Shown here one piece after another: positions 6,254 to 12,602 of a stretch of DNA of 13,526 nt (positions are counted from its first letter, which is position 1; each line of letters starts with the position of its first letter). The notes beneath the pieces are model-generated. The model did not search any database, had not been told where the DNA came from, and saw nothing but the letters and a program-made list of their open reading frames with translations. Location: the NCBI GenBank assembly GCA_030430125.1, contig JAUIGA010000042.1:1-13526 (forward strand), in the 5' to 3' direction. The translations under genes and the position numbers were made by a program. This DNA is from Chloroflexia bacterium (lineage in GTDB: Bacteria; Chloroflexota; Chloroflexia; Thermomicrobiales; UBA6265).

Positions 6254-7294
6254 GTGTCCATCATCACGGTCAGCCACCTCGGCAAGGATTACCGGCAGAT
6301 CCGGAGGATAGATGGTCGCTTCGGCGCCGTACGGACGCTGTTCACGCGCCAGTCCATGACTCGCACGGCGGTCGATGACATTTCGTTCTCCATCGAGCCG
6401 GGTGAGGCGGTCGGCTACATCGGCCCCAACGGGGCGGGCAAGTCGACCACCATCAAGATGCTGACCGGAATCCTCGTGCCCACCCGCGGGGCGGTCGAGG
6501 TACTCGGGGTCGAACCGCATCGCCACCGTCGGCGCAATGCCAGCCGCATTGGCGTCGTGTTCGGGCAGCGCAGCCAGTTGTGGTGGGACTTGCCAGTGAT
6601 CGAGTCGTTCGAGCTCCACCGGCATGTGTACGACATCCCACCGGAGCGCTACCGGGCCATGCGCGACCGGTGCACGGAGCTGCTGGGACTCGGCGACCTG
6701 CTGCAGTCGCCGGTGCGGCAGCTCAGTCTGGGTCAGCGCATGCGATGCGAGCTGGCGATGGCGCTGCTGCACCAACCGGAAATCCTCTTCCTCGACGAGC
6801 CAACCATCGGACTCGATATCGAAGCGAAGGACCGCATCCGCGATTTCCTGCGCACCGTCAACCGCGAGCAGGGCACCACGATCATCCTCACCACCCACGA
6901 CCTGGCCGACATCGAGGAAATCTGCCCGCGCATCATCGTGATCAACCGGGGCGGGCTCATCTACGACGGCGCCATCCAGTCGCTCAAGGCGCAACTGGGT
7001 AGCCAGCGACAGGTGACCATCGACTTCGAGGACGATCCGGGCCCGATCACGATCTCGCAGGCGACACTGCTGTCGGATCAGGGGCGGCGCAAGACCTTCG
7101 CGGTTGAGCGGTCGGTGGAATCGACCCTGGCCGTGTTGAGCTCGATTGCGAGCAGTCACCCGGTGCAGGATGTCTCGTTCGCGGAGCCGGCGATCGAGGA
7201 TGTCATTCGGACGCTCTATGCCGGACTCGGCAAGGCGGTACCGGAATCCGACGAGCTCGACCGGTGGTCGCGCGGCCGGGTGGTGACGCAGTGA
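6254..7294 (+). CDS. ABC-2 exporter ATP-binding protein (COG4586-type)
   Basis: Cytoplasmic ATPase of an ABC-2 exporter, 346 residues. All catalytic motifs are intact: Walker A GPNGAGKST (57-65), Q-loop Gln105, signature LSLGQ (157-161), Walker B ILFLDEP (177-183), and the switch His215 (TTHDLADIE). The insertion before the core strand (residues 20-38, with FTRQS) and the motif FGQRSQLWWDLP (103-114) are typical of the COG4586 group, which pairs with two dissimilar DUF990-type permeases, as here. A ~100-residue C-terminal extension (about 245-346) is beyond the usual core. Start is GTG 6254 behind AGGCAGGA at 6242-6249. Its TGA stop overlaps the GTG of the first permease (GTGA), indicating translational coupling. 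Substrate unknown; family members have been linked to drug or lipid export, so any choice here is inference. Confidence 0.93.
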   Translation: MSIITVSHLGKDYRQIRRIDGRFGAVRTLFTRQSMTRTAVDDISFSIEPGEAVGYIGPNGAGKSTTIKMLTGILVPTRGAVEVLGVEPHRHRRRNASRIGVVFGQRSQLWWDLPVIESFELHRHVYDIPPERYRAMRDRCTELLGLGDLLQSPVRQLSLGQRMRCELAMALLHQPEILFLDEPTIGLDIEAKDRIRDFLRTVNREQGTTIILTTHDLADIEEICPRIIVINRGGLIYDGAIQSLKAQLGSQRQVTIDFEDDPGPITISQATLLSDQGRRKTFAVERSVESTLAVLSSIASSHPVQDVSFAEPAIEDVIRTLYAGLGKAVPESDELDRWSRGRVVTQ

Positions 7295-8088
7295 GACCCA
7301 TCCGGACCTTCCTGGCATTCCTCGGCACGTCGTTCCGCAAGAACCTGGCCTACCGATCCGAGGTGTGGTTGTCGATCCTGTTCGGGTTGCTCGCCATCGT
7401 GATCCAGGCGGCGATCTGGCGGGCGCTGCTCGGCGACGGCGCGGCCGAGGGCATCACCGTCGACGACATGGTGACCTACGTCATCATCACGACAGTGATT
7501 TCCGCTGTGTCGCTGCACCGGCTTGTCTCCGACGTCGACGAGCGGTTGCGCGGCGGCGATATCGCCGTCGATCTCGTCAAGCCGATGCACTACCCCACCC
7601 TGCAACTCGCCGACCAGCTGGGACGATCGGCGTTCCAGCTCGCCTTCGTGGTGGTGCCAATGGTGGTTATCGCCGCGCTGACGTTCGGCATCGAAGCGCC
7701 GGCCAGCGCAACGGCAGGGGCGGCGTTCGTCGCATCGCTGGCGATCGCGCTGCTGGTCTCGTTCACGCAGGGGCTGCTGCTGGCGCTGCTGGCATTCTGG
7801 TTCCTGACGACGTTTCATTTCATCTGGGCCAACGGAGCGCTGCTGACGTTGTTCGGCGGCGCGAACCTCCCGCTCTGGTTCTTCCCGGATGCGCTGGAGA
7901 CGGTAGCGCGGTTGCTGCCGTACCAGTTCGTCGCCTTTGTGCCGGCGGCGATCTGGCTGGGTGAGATCGCGGGCAGTGAACTCGCGTGGACGCTGGCGCT
8001 GGGCGTGATGTGGGTAGCGATCCAGGGCGCGGCGGGCCAGGCGCTGTGGTCGGCGGCGGTGCATCGTCTGACGGTGCAGGGAGGGTGA
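7291..8088 (+). CDS. ABC-2 exporter permease 1 (COG4587-type)
   Basis: Integral membrane subunit of the exporter, 265 residues with about six hydrophobic spans (roughly 25-47, 60-78, 115-135, 143-172, 178-200 and 230-252). The cytoplasmic loop RLRGGDIAVDLVKP (85-98) and LPLWFFPDALETVARLLPYQ (193-212) are typical of ABC-2 permeases of this group. The GTG start at 7291 overlaps the ATPase stop by four bases, a coupling geometry that fixes the start better than any ribosome site. The open frame back to 7264 overlaps the ATPase and is not used. It forms the membrane channel with the dissimilar permease at 8256-9050. The stop TGA (8086-8088) itself overlaps a GTG at 8085 that is in frame with the next permease. 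Confidence 0.9.
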   Translation: MRPIRTFLAFLGTSFRKNLAYRSEVWLSILFGLLAIVIQAAIWRALLGDGAAEGITVDDMVTYVIITTVISAVSLHRLVSDVDERLRGGDIAVDLVKPMHYPTLQLADQLGRSAFQLAFVVVPMVVIAALTFGIEAPASATAGAAFVASLAIALLVSFTQGLLLALLAFWFLTTFHFIWANGALLTLFGGANLPLWFFPDALETVARLLPYQFVAFVPAAIWLGEIAGSELAWTLALGVMWVAIQGAAGQALWSAAVHRLTVQGG

Positions 8089-8235
8089 AGTGTGAACTAC
8101 TGGTGGGTCGCCCAACGGTCACGGCGCAGAGGAGGACCTTGTGTCCTCCCGAGCAACGTAGCCGGCTGCATCGCATTGCCTCCCTGCGGGCGGCCGGGCG
8201 GAGACAAGCTCCGCCCCTACGAGGGATCCGCGGCA
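8089..8235. repeat. Clustered palindromes, MITE/REP-like insertion between the permease genes
   Basis: Two perfect hairpins with five-base loops occur: GGAGGAC-CTTGT-GTCCTCC (8131-8149) and GGGCGGAG-ACAAG-CTCCGCCC (8196-8216), the second followed by CTAC. An imperfect one (GCCTCCC-TGC-GGGCGGC, 8178-8194) lies between them, and CTGGTGGGTCGCCCA near 8099-8113 looks like a decayed half-site. Short GC-rich stems on an ACAAG/CTTGT loop flanked by CCCCTAC are, from memory, typical of multi-copy palindromic elements in Chloroflexota and cyanobacteria. No second copy is seen in this window, so multi-copy status is inferred. Boundaries are approximate. Confidence 0.6.
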
Positions 8236-8255
8236 CGGTCAGGGCAGATCTCCGC

Positions 8256-9050
8256 ATGACCCCTGCCCTGTTCTGGCACCACGTGCGGTTGCGGCTGCGG
8301 GAGCGAATGGAGTACCGCGGGGCGTTCCTGCTCGGCCTGCTGGCACAGGGGATCGGATACGCCGCCGAGATCGCGGTGATCTGGCTGCTGCTGCACCGCT
8401 TCGAGGCGATCGCCGGGTGGATGTGGCCGGAAATCGCGCTGCTCTACAGCCTGTCCGTCCTGACCTACGCGATCGGGGCGGCGTTCACCTACAGCCCGAT
8501 GACCGAGCTGGAACAGATGGTGCAGCGCGGCACCCTGGAAACCGTGCTGGTGAAGCCGACGGACCCGTTCTGGACGCTGATCGGGCAGCGATTCAACGTG
8601 GGGTACCTCTCGCACCTGCTGCTCGCGGGCACGGTGATGACGTGGGCGATCGCGACCGCGCCGATCGACTGGACACCCGCCAGCGTGGGTCTGCTGGTTG
8701 CGACGGTCGCCAGCGGATCGATGATCCAGGCGGCGGTGCTGACGCTGATCGGCACGTGGGCGTTTCGGTTCACTCGATCATGGACATTGTTCGCGATCAA
8801 CGGACAGGCCAGCCGGTTCATCCGCTTCCCGATCGGGATCTTCGGTATCATCCCGCAGATCCTGCTGACGCTGGTCATCCCGCTGGCGTTCGCGACCTAT
8901 TACCCCGCCGCGATCCTCATCTCCGAAGACGGGCAGCTCTTTCCCGGTTGGATCGGCTGGCTGACGCCGGTCGTTGGGCCGGTGTTCATGTGGGTGGCGT
9001 ACCGGACGTGGACGCGCGGTATCGACCGCTACCAAGGCGCGGGTGGGTAG
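8256..9050 (+). CDS. ABC-2 exporter permease 2 (DUF990/COG3694-type)
   Basis: Second membrane subunit of the exporter, 264 residues from ATG 8256. It has about six hydrophobic spans (roughly 22-47, 58-80, 117-135, 143-167, 192-222 and 233-250). The core matches ABC2_membrane_6/DUF990 style: MEYRGAF (18-24), RGTLETVLVKPTDPFW (91-106), PIGIFGIIPQ (192-201), FATYYPAAI (212-220), and the closing TWTRGIDRYQGAGG (251-264), a usual ending for this family. The frame is open upstream to a GTG at 8085 that overlaps the previous stop as GTGA. Using it would add 57 residues encoded by the palindromic insert, and they do not resemble the family. ATG 8256 fits homologous lengths better, although its ribosome site (AGGG at 8241-8244) is weak. 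It was probably coupled directly to permease 1 before the insertion. Confidence 0.88.
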   Translation: MTPALFWHHVRLRLRERMEYRGAFLLGLLAQGIGYAAEIAVIWLLLHRFEAIAGWMWPEIALLYSLSVLTYAIGAAFTYSPMTELEQMVQRGTLETVLVKPTDPFWTLIGQRFNVGYLSHLLLAGTVMTWAIATAPIDWTPASVGLLVATVASGSMIQAAVLTLIGTWAFRFTRSWTLFAINGQASRFIRFPIGIFGIIPQILLTLVIPLAFATYYPAAILISEDGQLFPGWIGWLTPVVGPVFMWVAYRTWTRGIDRYQGAGG

Positions 9051-9056
9051 GACGGA

Positions 9057-9080
9057 GCAAGGCTCGCCGGAAGGCCTTGC
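9057..9080 (+). terminator. Hairpin after the exporter operon
   Basis: GCAAGGC (9057-9063) pairs with GCCTTGC (9074-9080) across a ten-base loop, six bases past the permease stop. No T-run follows, so it may end or protect the operon mRNA without being a standard intrinsic terminator. Its right arm overlaps the proposed -35 of the next gene. Confidence 0.45.
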
Positions 9081-9103
9081 GACCCATTGCGTCTCGCTAT
9101 ACT
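9077..9103 (+). promoter_or_regulatory. Possible promoter of the LuxR-type regulator gene
   Basis: TTGCGA (9077-9082) and TATACT (9098-9103) are separated by 15 bases, two short of ideal. Transcription would begin near 9110, which rules out the TTG at 9087 as a start and favours the ATG at 9159. Confidence 0.45.
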
Positions 9104-9158
9104 GGACGTGCGTCATCAGTGGGACCCTCATGGTGCAGGTGATTCACGGGCAGAAGCC

Positions 9159-11489
9159 ATGGGCGCCAAACACGTTCACGTCAATGGAGACTCCGACGCG
9201 CCGATCCCAATCGGGCGCCGCGGTCGGGTTGCTGTGCCAGATGTGCCGATTCCGGCAACACCCCTGATTGGCCGGGAGGACGCGATACGCCACGCGATCG
9301 CCCACATTCGCGACCCCGAGGTGCGGCTCGTCACCCTGACCGGCCCGGGCGGGATCGGCAAGACACGACTCGCCATTGCGGTTGCACACGAGGTCGGTGG
9401 GGATATCTGCTTCGTGCCGCTGGCCGCGGTCGATCACCTCGACCGCATCGCCCCGGCGATCCTGCGGGCGCTCGAAGTAGAGCACGCCGGCGCACTTCCG
9501 GCGGCAGCGCTTCTCCGCGACGTCCTCCGCGACCGATCCCTGCTGCTCGTGCTGGACAGTGTCGAACACCTGCTTGATGGAACTTCGCTGGTCAGCGATC
9601 TGCTGCAGGTGTGCCCGCACCTGACCGTGCTCGCCACCAGCCGAACACGTCTCGGGCTCTCCGGCGAACACATGCTGCCGGTGGAGCCGCTGACCGCCCC
9701 CGACCCATCGCACCTGCCGCCGCTCGACGAGGTCGCCGCGGCGAGCGGTATCCGTCTCTATGTCGACCGCGCGCGTGCGGTCCACCCCACATTCGCGCTG
9801 ACCGAGGCGAACGCGGCGGCCATCGCCACTATCTGCGAGCGGCTCGACGGGCTGCCACTGGCGATCGAGCTCGCCGCCGCCCGCAGCAACGTGCTGTCAC
9901 CCCAGGCGCTCGCGGCCCGTCTCGAACACCGGCTGGAGCTCTTGACCGGCGGACCTCGCGACGCACCGGAGCGTCACCAAACGATGCGGGCGGCGATCGC
10001 ATGGAGCGCCGATCTGCTCCACGACGCCGACCGGACATTCTGGCAGCGGCTTGGTGTGTTCGTGGGCGGGTTCACGGCCGAAGCCGCCGAGGCGGTCGGG
10101 AATCGTAAGGATACCGTGGACGCGCTCGGGTCGCTGGTCGACCAGGGGCTGCTGCGACCAGCAGCGAACGCGGCGGGTGAGCCGCGGTTCGTGATCCTGG
10201 AGACAGCGCGCGACTACGCGCGGGAACAACTGGAAGCGCAGGAGGAGGACACTGCCACGCGGGACGCGCATGCGGACTGGTTCGGGACGTTCGCTCGCGA
10301 GGCAGAGCCAGGACTCATGGGCAGGCAACCTGAGCTCTGGTTCCACCGGGTCGAGGCCGATATCGCGAACATCCGCGCGGCGCTCGCCTGGCTGATCGAC
10401 CGGGAAGCGATCCGGCCGGCGCTGGAGCTGGCAGGGGCGCTGGCCTGGTTCTGGACCGCGCCGAACTACATCACCGAGGGGCGAGCCTGGTACAACGCGC
10501 TGCTCGGATCGGCCACGCACGGAATCGAACCCGCCGTCCTCGCGAAGGCGATGATGGCGGCTGGCGATCTCGCCGACTGGCAGACCGACACGGAACGGGC
10601 AGAGGCGCTCAACCGCCAGGCGCTGGCGCGTTGGCGCGAGGCCGGTGATCAGCGAGGAACAGCGGCGGCACTGCGCAGTCTTGGCAGCGCCGCAATCGAC
10701 CGGTTCGCCTTCGACGAAGCAGTGGAGCTGCTCAGCGAATCGCACCAGTTGGCGACAACCTCGGGCGATGCCTGGAACGTCGCTGCCGCGGCCAACCTGC
10801 TCGGTGTGGCATCGAAGGAGCAGGGCCGGACCGAGGACGCCATTCGCTGGCACGAGACGGCACTGCGGACCTGGCAGCAACTCGGCGACCGGAGTCACTT
10901 CCCGGTCGCGCTGAACGGCCTTGGGTGGGGGCATCTCGCGCTGGGGCATGATCAGCTCGCGTGGGAGAGCTTCGAGGCGGCGATCTCGATCCCTGGAAAT
11001 GCGGAGCTTGACTGGGATGTCGCCTGGAGCATCGTCGGGTTCGCCGCGATCGCGTCCCGCCACCGCGAGTTCACCGAGGCGGCGACGCTCCTCGCGGCGG
11101 CGGCGCACCAGCGCCAGGAGCTCGGTCTTCCACTCCGACCGCCAATGCAACGCACGGTCGACGAGCAGACGCGAGCGGCAGAAAACGCGCTGGGCAGCGC
11201 GGCTTTTGCCCGCGCCTGGGCTGACGGTCAGGCGTTGCGGGCCGAGGTTGCTGTCCAGCGCGCACGGGACGTCGCCGTGGCCACCCCGCCAGCCGATGAT
11301 GGCCTGTCCCCTCGCGAGCGAGAGGTGCTGGCACTGTTGGTCGAGGGCGCCTCCGATAACGAAATCGCCGACGCGCTGTTCATCACGCGCAGGACGGCAT
11401 CCAAGCACGTCGCCGCGATCCTCGACAAGCTCGGCGCGAGCAACCGCACCGCCGCGGCGACGATCGCGCACCGGCGCGGCCTCGTCTGA
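9159..11489 (+). CDS. STAND-type ATPase regulator with C-terminal LuxR DNA-binding domain
   Basis: Large cytoplasmic one-component regulator, 776 residues, in which ATP binding and an unknown ligand are thought to control transcription. In order: a short N-tail; the ATPase starting TPLIGRED (34-41), with Walker A GPGGIGKTR (62-70), Walker B LLLVLD (128-133), an ATSR sensor (about 159-162) and the GLPLA motif (231-235). A long helical region with TPR-like repeats follows (about 350-690: AEALNRQALARWREAGDQRG, AIRWHETALRTWQQLGDRS). The last 61 residues (716-776) are a LuxR helix-turn-helix, LSPREREVLALL...SDNEIADALFITRRTASKHV. The Walker B reads LDSVEHL where LDNFEHL is usual. ATG 9159 is chosen because the likely promoter lies just before it and homologous sequence starts only at residue ~34. 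No receiver or cyclase domain is present. Targets unknown; the downstream secreted-protein genes are candidates. Confidence 0.93.
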   Translation: MGAKHVHVNGDSDAPIPIGRRGRVAVPDVPIPATPLIGREDAIRHAIAHIRDPEVRLVTLTGPGGIGKTRLAIAVAHEVGGDICFVPLAAVDHLDRIAPAILRALEVEHAGALPAAALLRDVLRDRSLLLVLDSVEHLLDGTSLVSDLLQVCPHLTVLATSRTRLGLSGEHMLPVEPLTAPDPSHLPPLDEVAAASGIRLYVDRARAVHPTFALTEANAAAIATICERLDGLPLAIELAAARSNVLSPQALAARLEHRLELLTGGPRDAPERHQTMRAAIAWSADLLHDADRTFWQRLGVFVGGFTAEAAEAVGNRKDTVDALGSLVDQGLLRPAANAAGEPRFVILETARDYAREQLEAQEEDTATRDAHADWFGTFAREAEPGLMGRQPELWFHRVEADIANIRAALAWLIDREAIRPALELAGALAWFWTAPNYITEGRAWYNALLGSATHGIEPAVLAKAMMAAGDLADWQTDTERAEALNRQALARWREAGDQRGTAAALRSLGSAAIDRFAFDEAVELLSESHQLATTSGDAWNVAAAANLLGVASKEQGRTEDAIRWHETALRTWQQLGDRSHFPVALNGLGWGHLALGHDQLAWESFEAAISIPGNAELDWDVAWSIVGFAAIASRHREFTEAATLLAAAAHQRQELGLPLRPPMQRTVDEQTRAAENALGSAAFARAWADGQALRAEVAVQRARDVAVATPPADDGLSPREREVLALLVEGASDNEIADALFITRRTASKHVAAILDKLGASNRTAAATIAHRRGLV

Positions 11490-11535
11490 ACCCAATTGGC
11501 ACAAGGTACAAATGGGGAGATCTGCCACTAGGATT

Positions 11536-11550
11536 CGACCTGGAGGGTCG
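11536..11550. repeat. Small inverted repeat CGACC-TGGAG-GGTCG
   Basis: A perfect 5-bp stem with a 5-base loop in the 142-base gap after the regulator gene, 25 bases before the larger hairpin. Alone it is weak evidence; with the next feature it may mark a leader or operator region. Confidence 0.3.
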
Positions 11551-11574
11551 CTAGCCTGAATGTGGGAATGCTCC

Positions 11575-11601
11575 GATAGCTCGTTCGCATCGAACGCTAT
11601 C
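11575..11601. promoter_or_regulatory. Eleven-bp hairpin/operator upstream of the TSP3 gene
   Basis: GATAGC (11575-11580) pairs with GCTATC (11596-11601), and GTTCG (11583-11587) with CGAAC (11591-11595); the loop is CAT and TC is bulged on the left. It ends 30 bases before ATG 11632. There is no T-run. It may be a regulator site, perhaps for the LuxR-type neighbour, or a 5' leader stem affecting translation. Confidence 0.5.
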
Positions 11602-11631
11602 AGTTCTGGCCCCACCGTCAGGAGATTCGCC

Positions 11632-12546
11632 ATGTTGCGCACACGCTCGCTGGTGGTCGCGATCCTCGCCATTCTCCTCGCCACGACAAGCACTGCCGGC
11701 CTGCTCGCCGCACCGGTATCACAGGTGACCGACCCGTGCAGGGACAGTGGCATCATCTTTTTCTGCCTCGATGAAGACATTCCGATTGTGGTCACTTCGA
11801 CGCCTCCGCCGCCGACCCCACCAGCGCCCGACGCCTGCGTCGGCTCGATGATCATGATCTCCTGTCTCCCCAGCGCACCTTCCGACCTCATCAGAACCGA
11901 GAGCACCGACGACGGCATGGTGGTGCAAATGCCCAGCCTGTGCGCGGAGATGGTGGTTGGCGGCGAAACGCTGACCATCGACAGCGACTCCGACGGCATC
12001 AGTGACGACTGCGAGGCGGTGCACGGCACCGACCCGGCCAACCCGGACACCGATGGAGATGGCCTGCTCGACGGCCACGAGGTCGATGTCCACAGGACCT
12101 CCCCAACCTCCCGCGACAGCGATGGCGACAGCCTGGGTGACGGCAACGAAGTCACTTCCTACGGCACCGACCCACGCGACCCCGACACCGATGGCGATGG
12201 CCTCGACGACGGCTACGACCTGGGCAGCGGCACCGACCCGCTGAATCCGGATTTCGACGGCGACGGGCTGCTCGACGGCGGCGAGGTCAACGTTTACGGG
12301 ACTTATCCCAAGGTGGCCGACAGCGACGAGGACGGCATCGGCGACGGCCGAGAGATCGCCTGGAACCTGGACCCGCTCAACCCGGATACCGACGGCGACT
12401 GCATCTTCGACGGCACCGAGGTGCACGCCGGCGCGGGCGACCCGCTCAGCGAGGACAGCGACGGCGACGGCGTGCCTGATTCGACCGACAAGGACCCGTG
12501 GAATGCCGCGAACACGGACGCCTACGACTACGCGGGGTGTGGATAG
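11632..12546 (+). CDS. Secreted thrombospondin type-3 repeat (calcium-binding) protein
   Basis: Exported protein of 304 residues. Residues 1-27 are a signal peptide (MLRTRSLVVAILAILLATTS...). A 90-residue Pro-containing region has two copies of a C-x8-C spacing (Cys36/45 and Cys69/78) that may be disulfide loops. From 117 to 290 there are eight units of 22-23 residues starting DxDxDGxxDxxE, such as DTDGDGLLDGHE (139-150) and DSDGDGVPD (275-283). These are bacterial TSP3 repeats that bind calcium through the Asp side chains and form a stiff rod. The last unit is short, and the protein ends at TDAYDYAGCG without a sorting motif or membrane anchor. ATG 11632 is set by AGGAGA about seven bases before it and by the signal peptide; the upstream ATG 11560 is rejected. 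An extracellular spacer or matrix role is inferred. The following gene starts 56 bases later and is probably co-transcribed. Confidence 0.9.
   Translation: MLRTRSLVVAILAILLATTSTAGLLAAPVSQVTDPCRDSGIIFFCLDEDIPIVVTSTPPPPTPPAPDACVGSMIMISCLPSAPSDLIRTESTDDGMVVQMPSLCAEMVVGGETLTIDSDSDGISDDCEAVHGTDPANPDTDGDGLLDGHEVDVHRTSPTSRDSDGDSLGDGNEVTSYGTDPRDPDTDGDGLDDGYDLGSGTDPLNPDFDGDGLLDGGEVNVYGTYPKVADSDEDGIGDGREIAWNLDPLNPDTDGDCIFDGTEVHAGAGDPLSEDSDGDGVPDSTDKDPWNAANTDAYDYAGCG
11980..12500 (+). repeat. Tandem DNA repeat encoding the TSP3 units
   Basis: Units of 66 or 69 bases recur with shared cores such as ACCGATGGNGATGGCCT (near 12050 and 12187) and GACGGCGACG. Divergence between units indicates an old duplication. 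It explains the coding repeats and is not a separate element. Confidence 0.7.
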
Positions 12547-12602
12547 CGGTAGTCGCGGCCGCTCCCTGCCGGCGCATCGGTTCAGGCTGGAAAGAGGACA
12601 CC

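Noticed and set aside
5927..7318. 463-codon open frame on the minus strand
   Set aside because: Antisense to the intact ABC ATPase and kinase genes; rich in Arg, His and Asp with no motif.
9087..9158. TTG start at 9087 for the LuxR-type regulator
   Set aside because: It would lie upstream of the likely transcription start (TATACT at 9098-9103), and the added residues do not resemble the family.
9897..12155. 752-codon open frame on the minus strand
   Set aside because: It lies opposite the regulator and TSP3 genes, whose plus-strand products have clear domains. Long antisense frames are expected at this GC content, and the translation shows no family features.
11980..12500. CRISPR-like regularly spaced repeats
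   Set aside because: The periodicity is 66-69 bases in coding frame and is fully explained by the TSP3 protein repeats.
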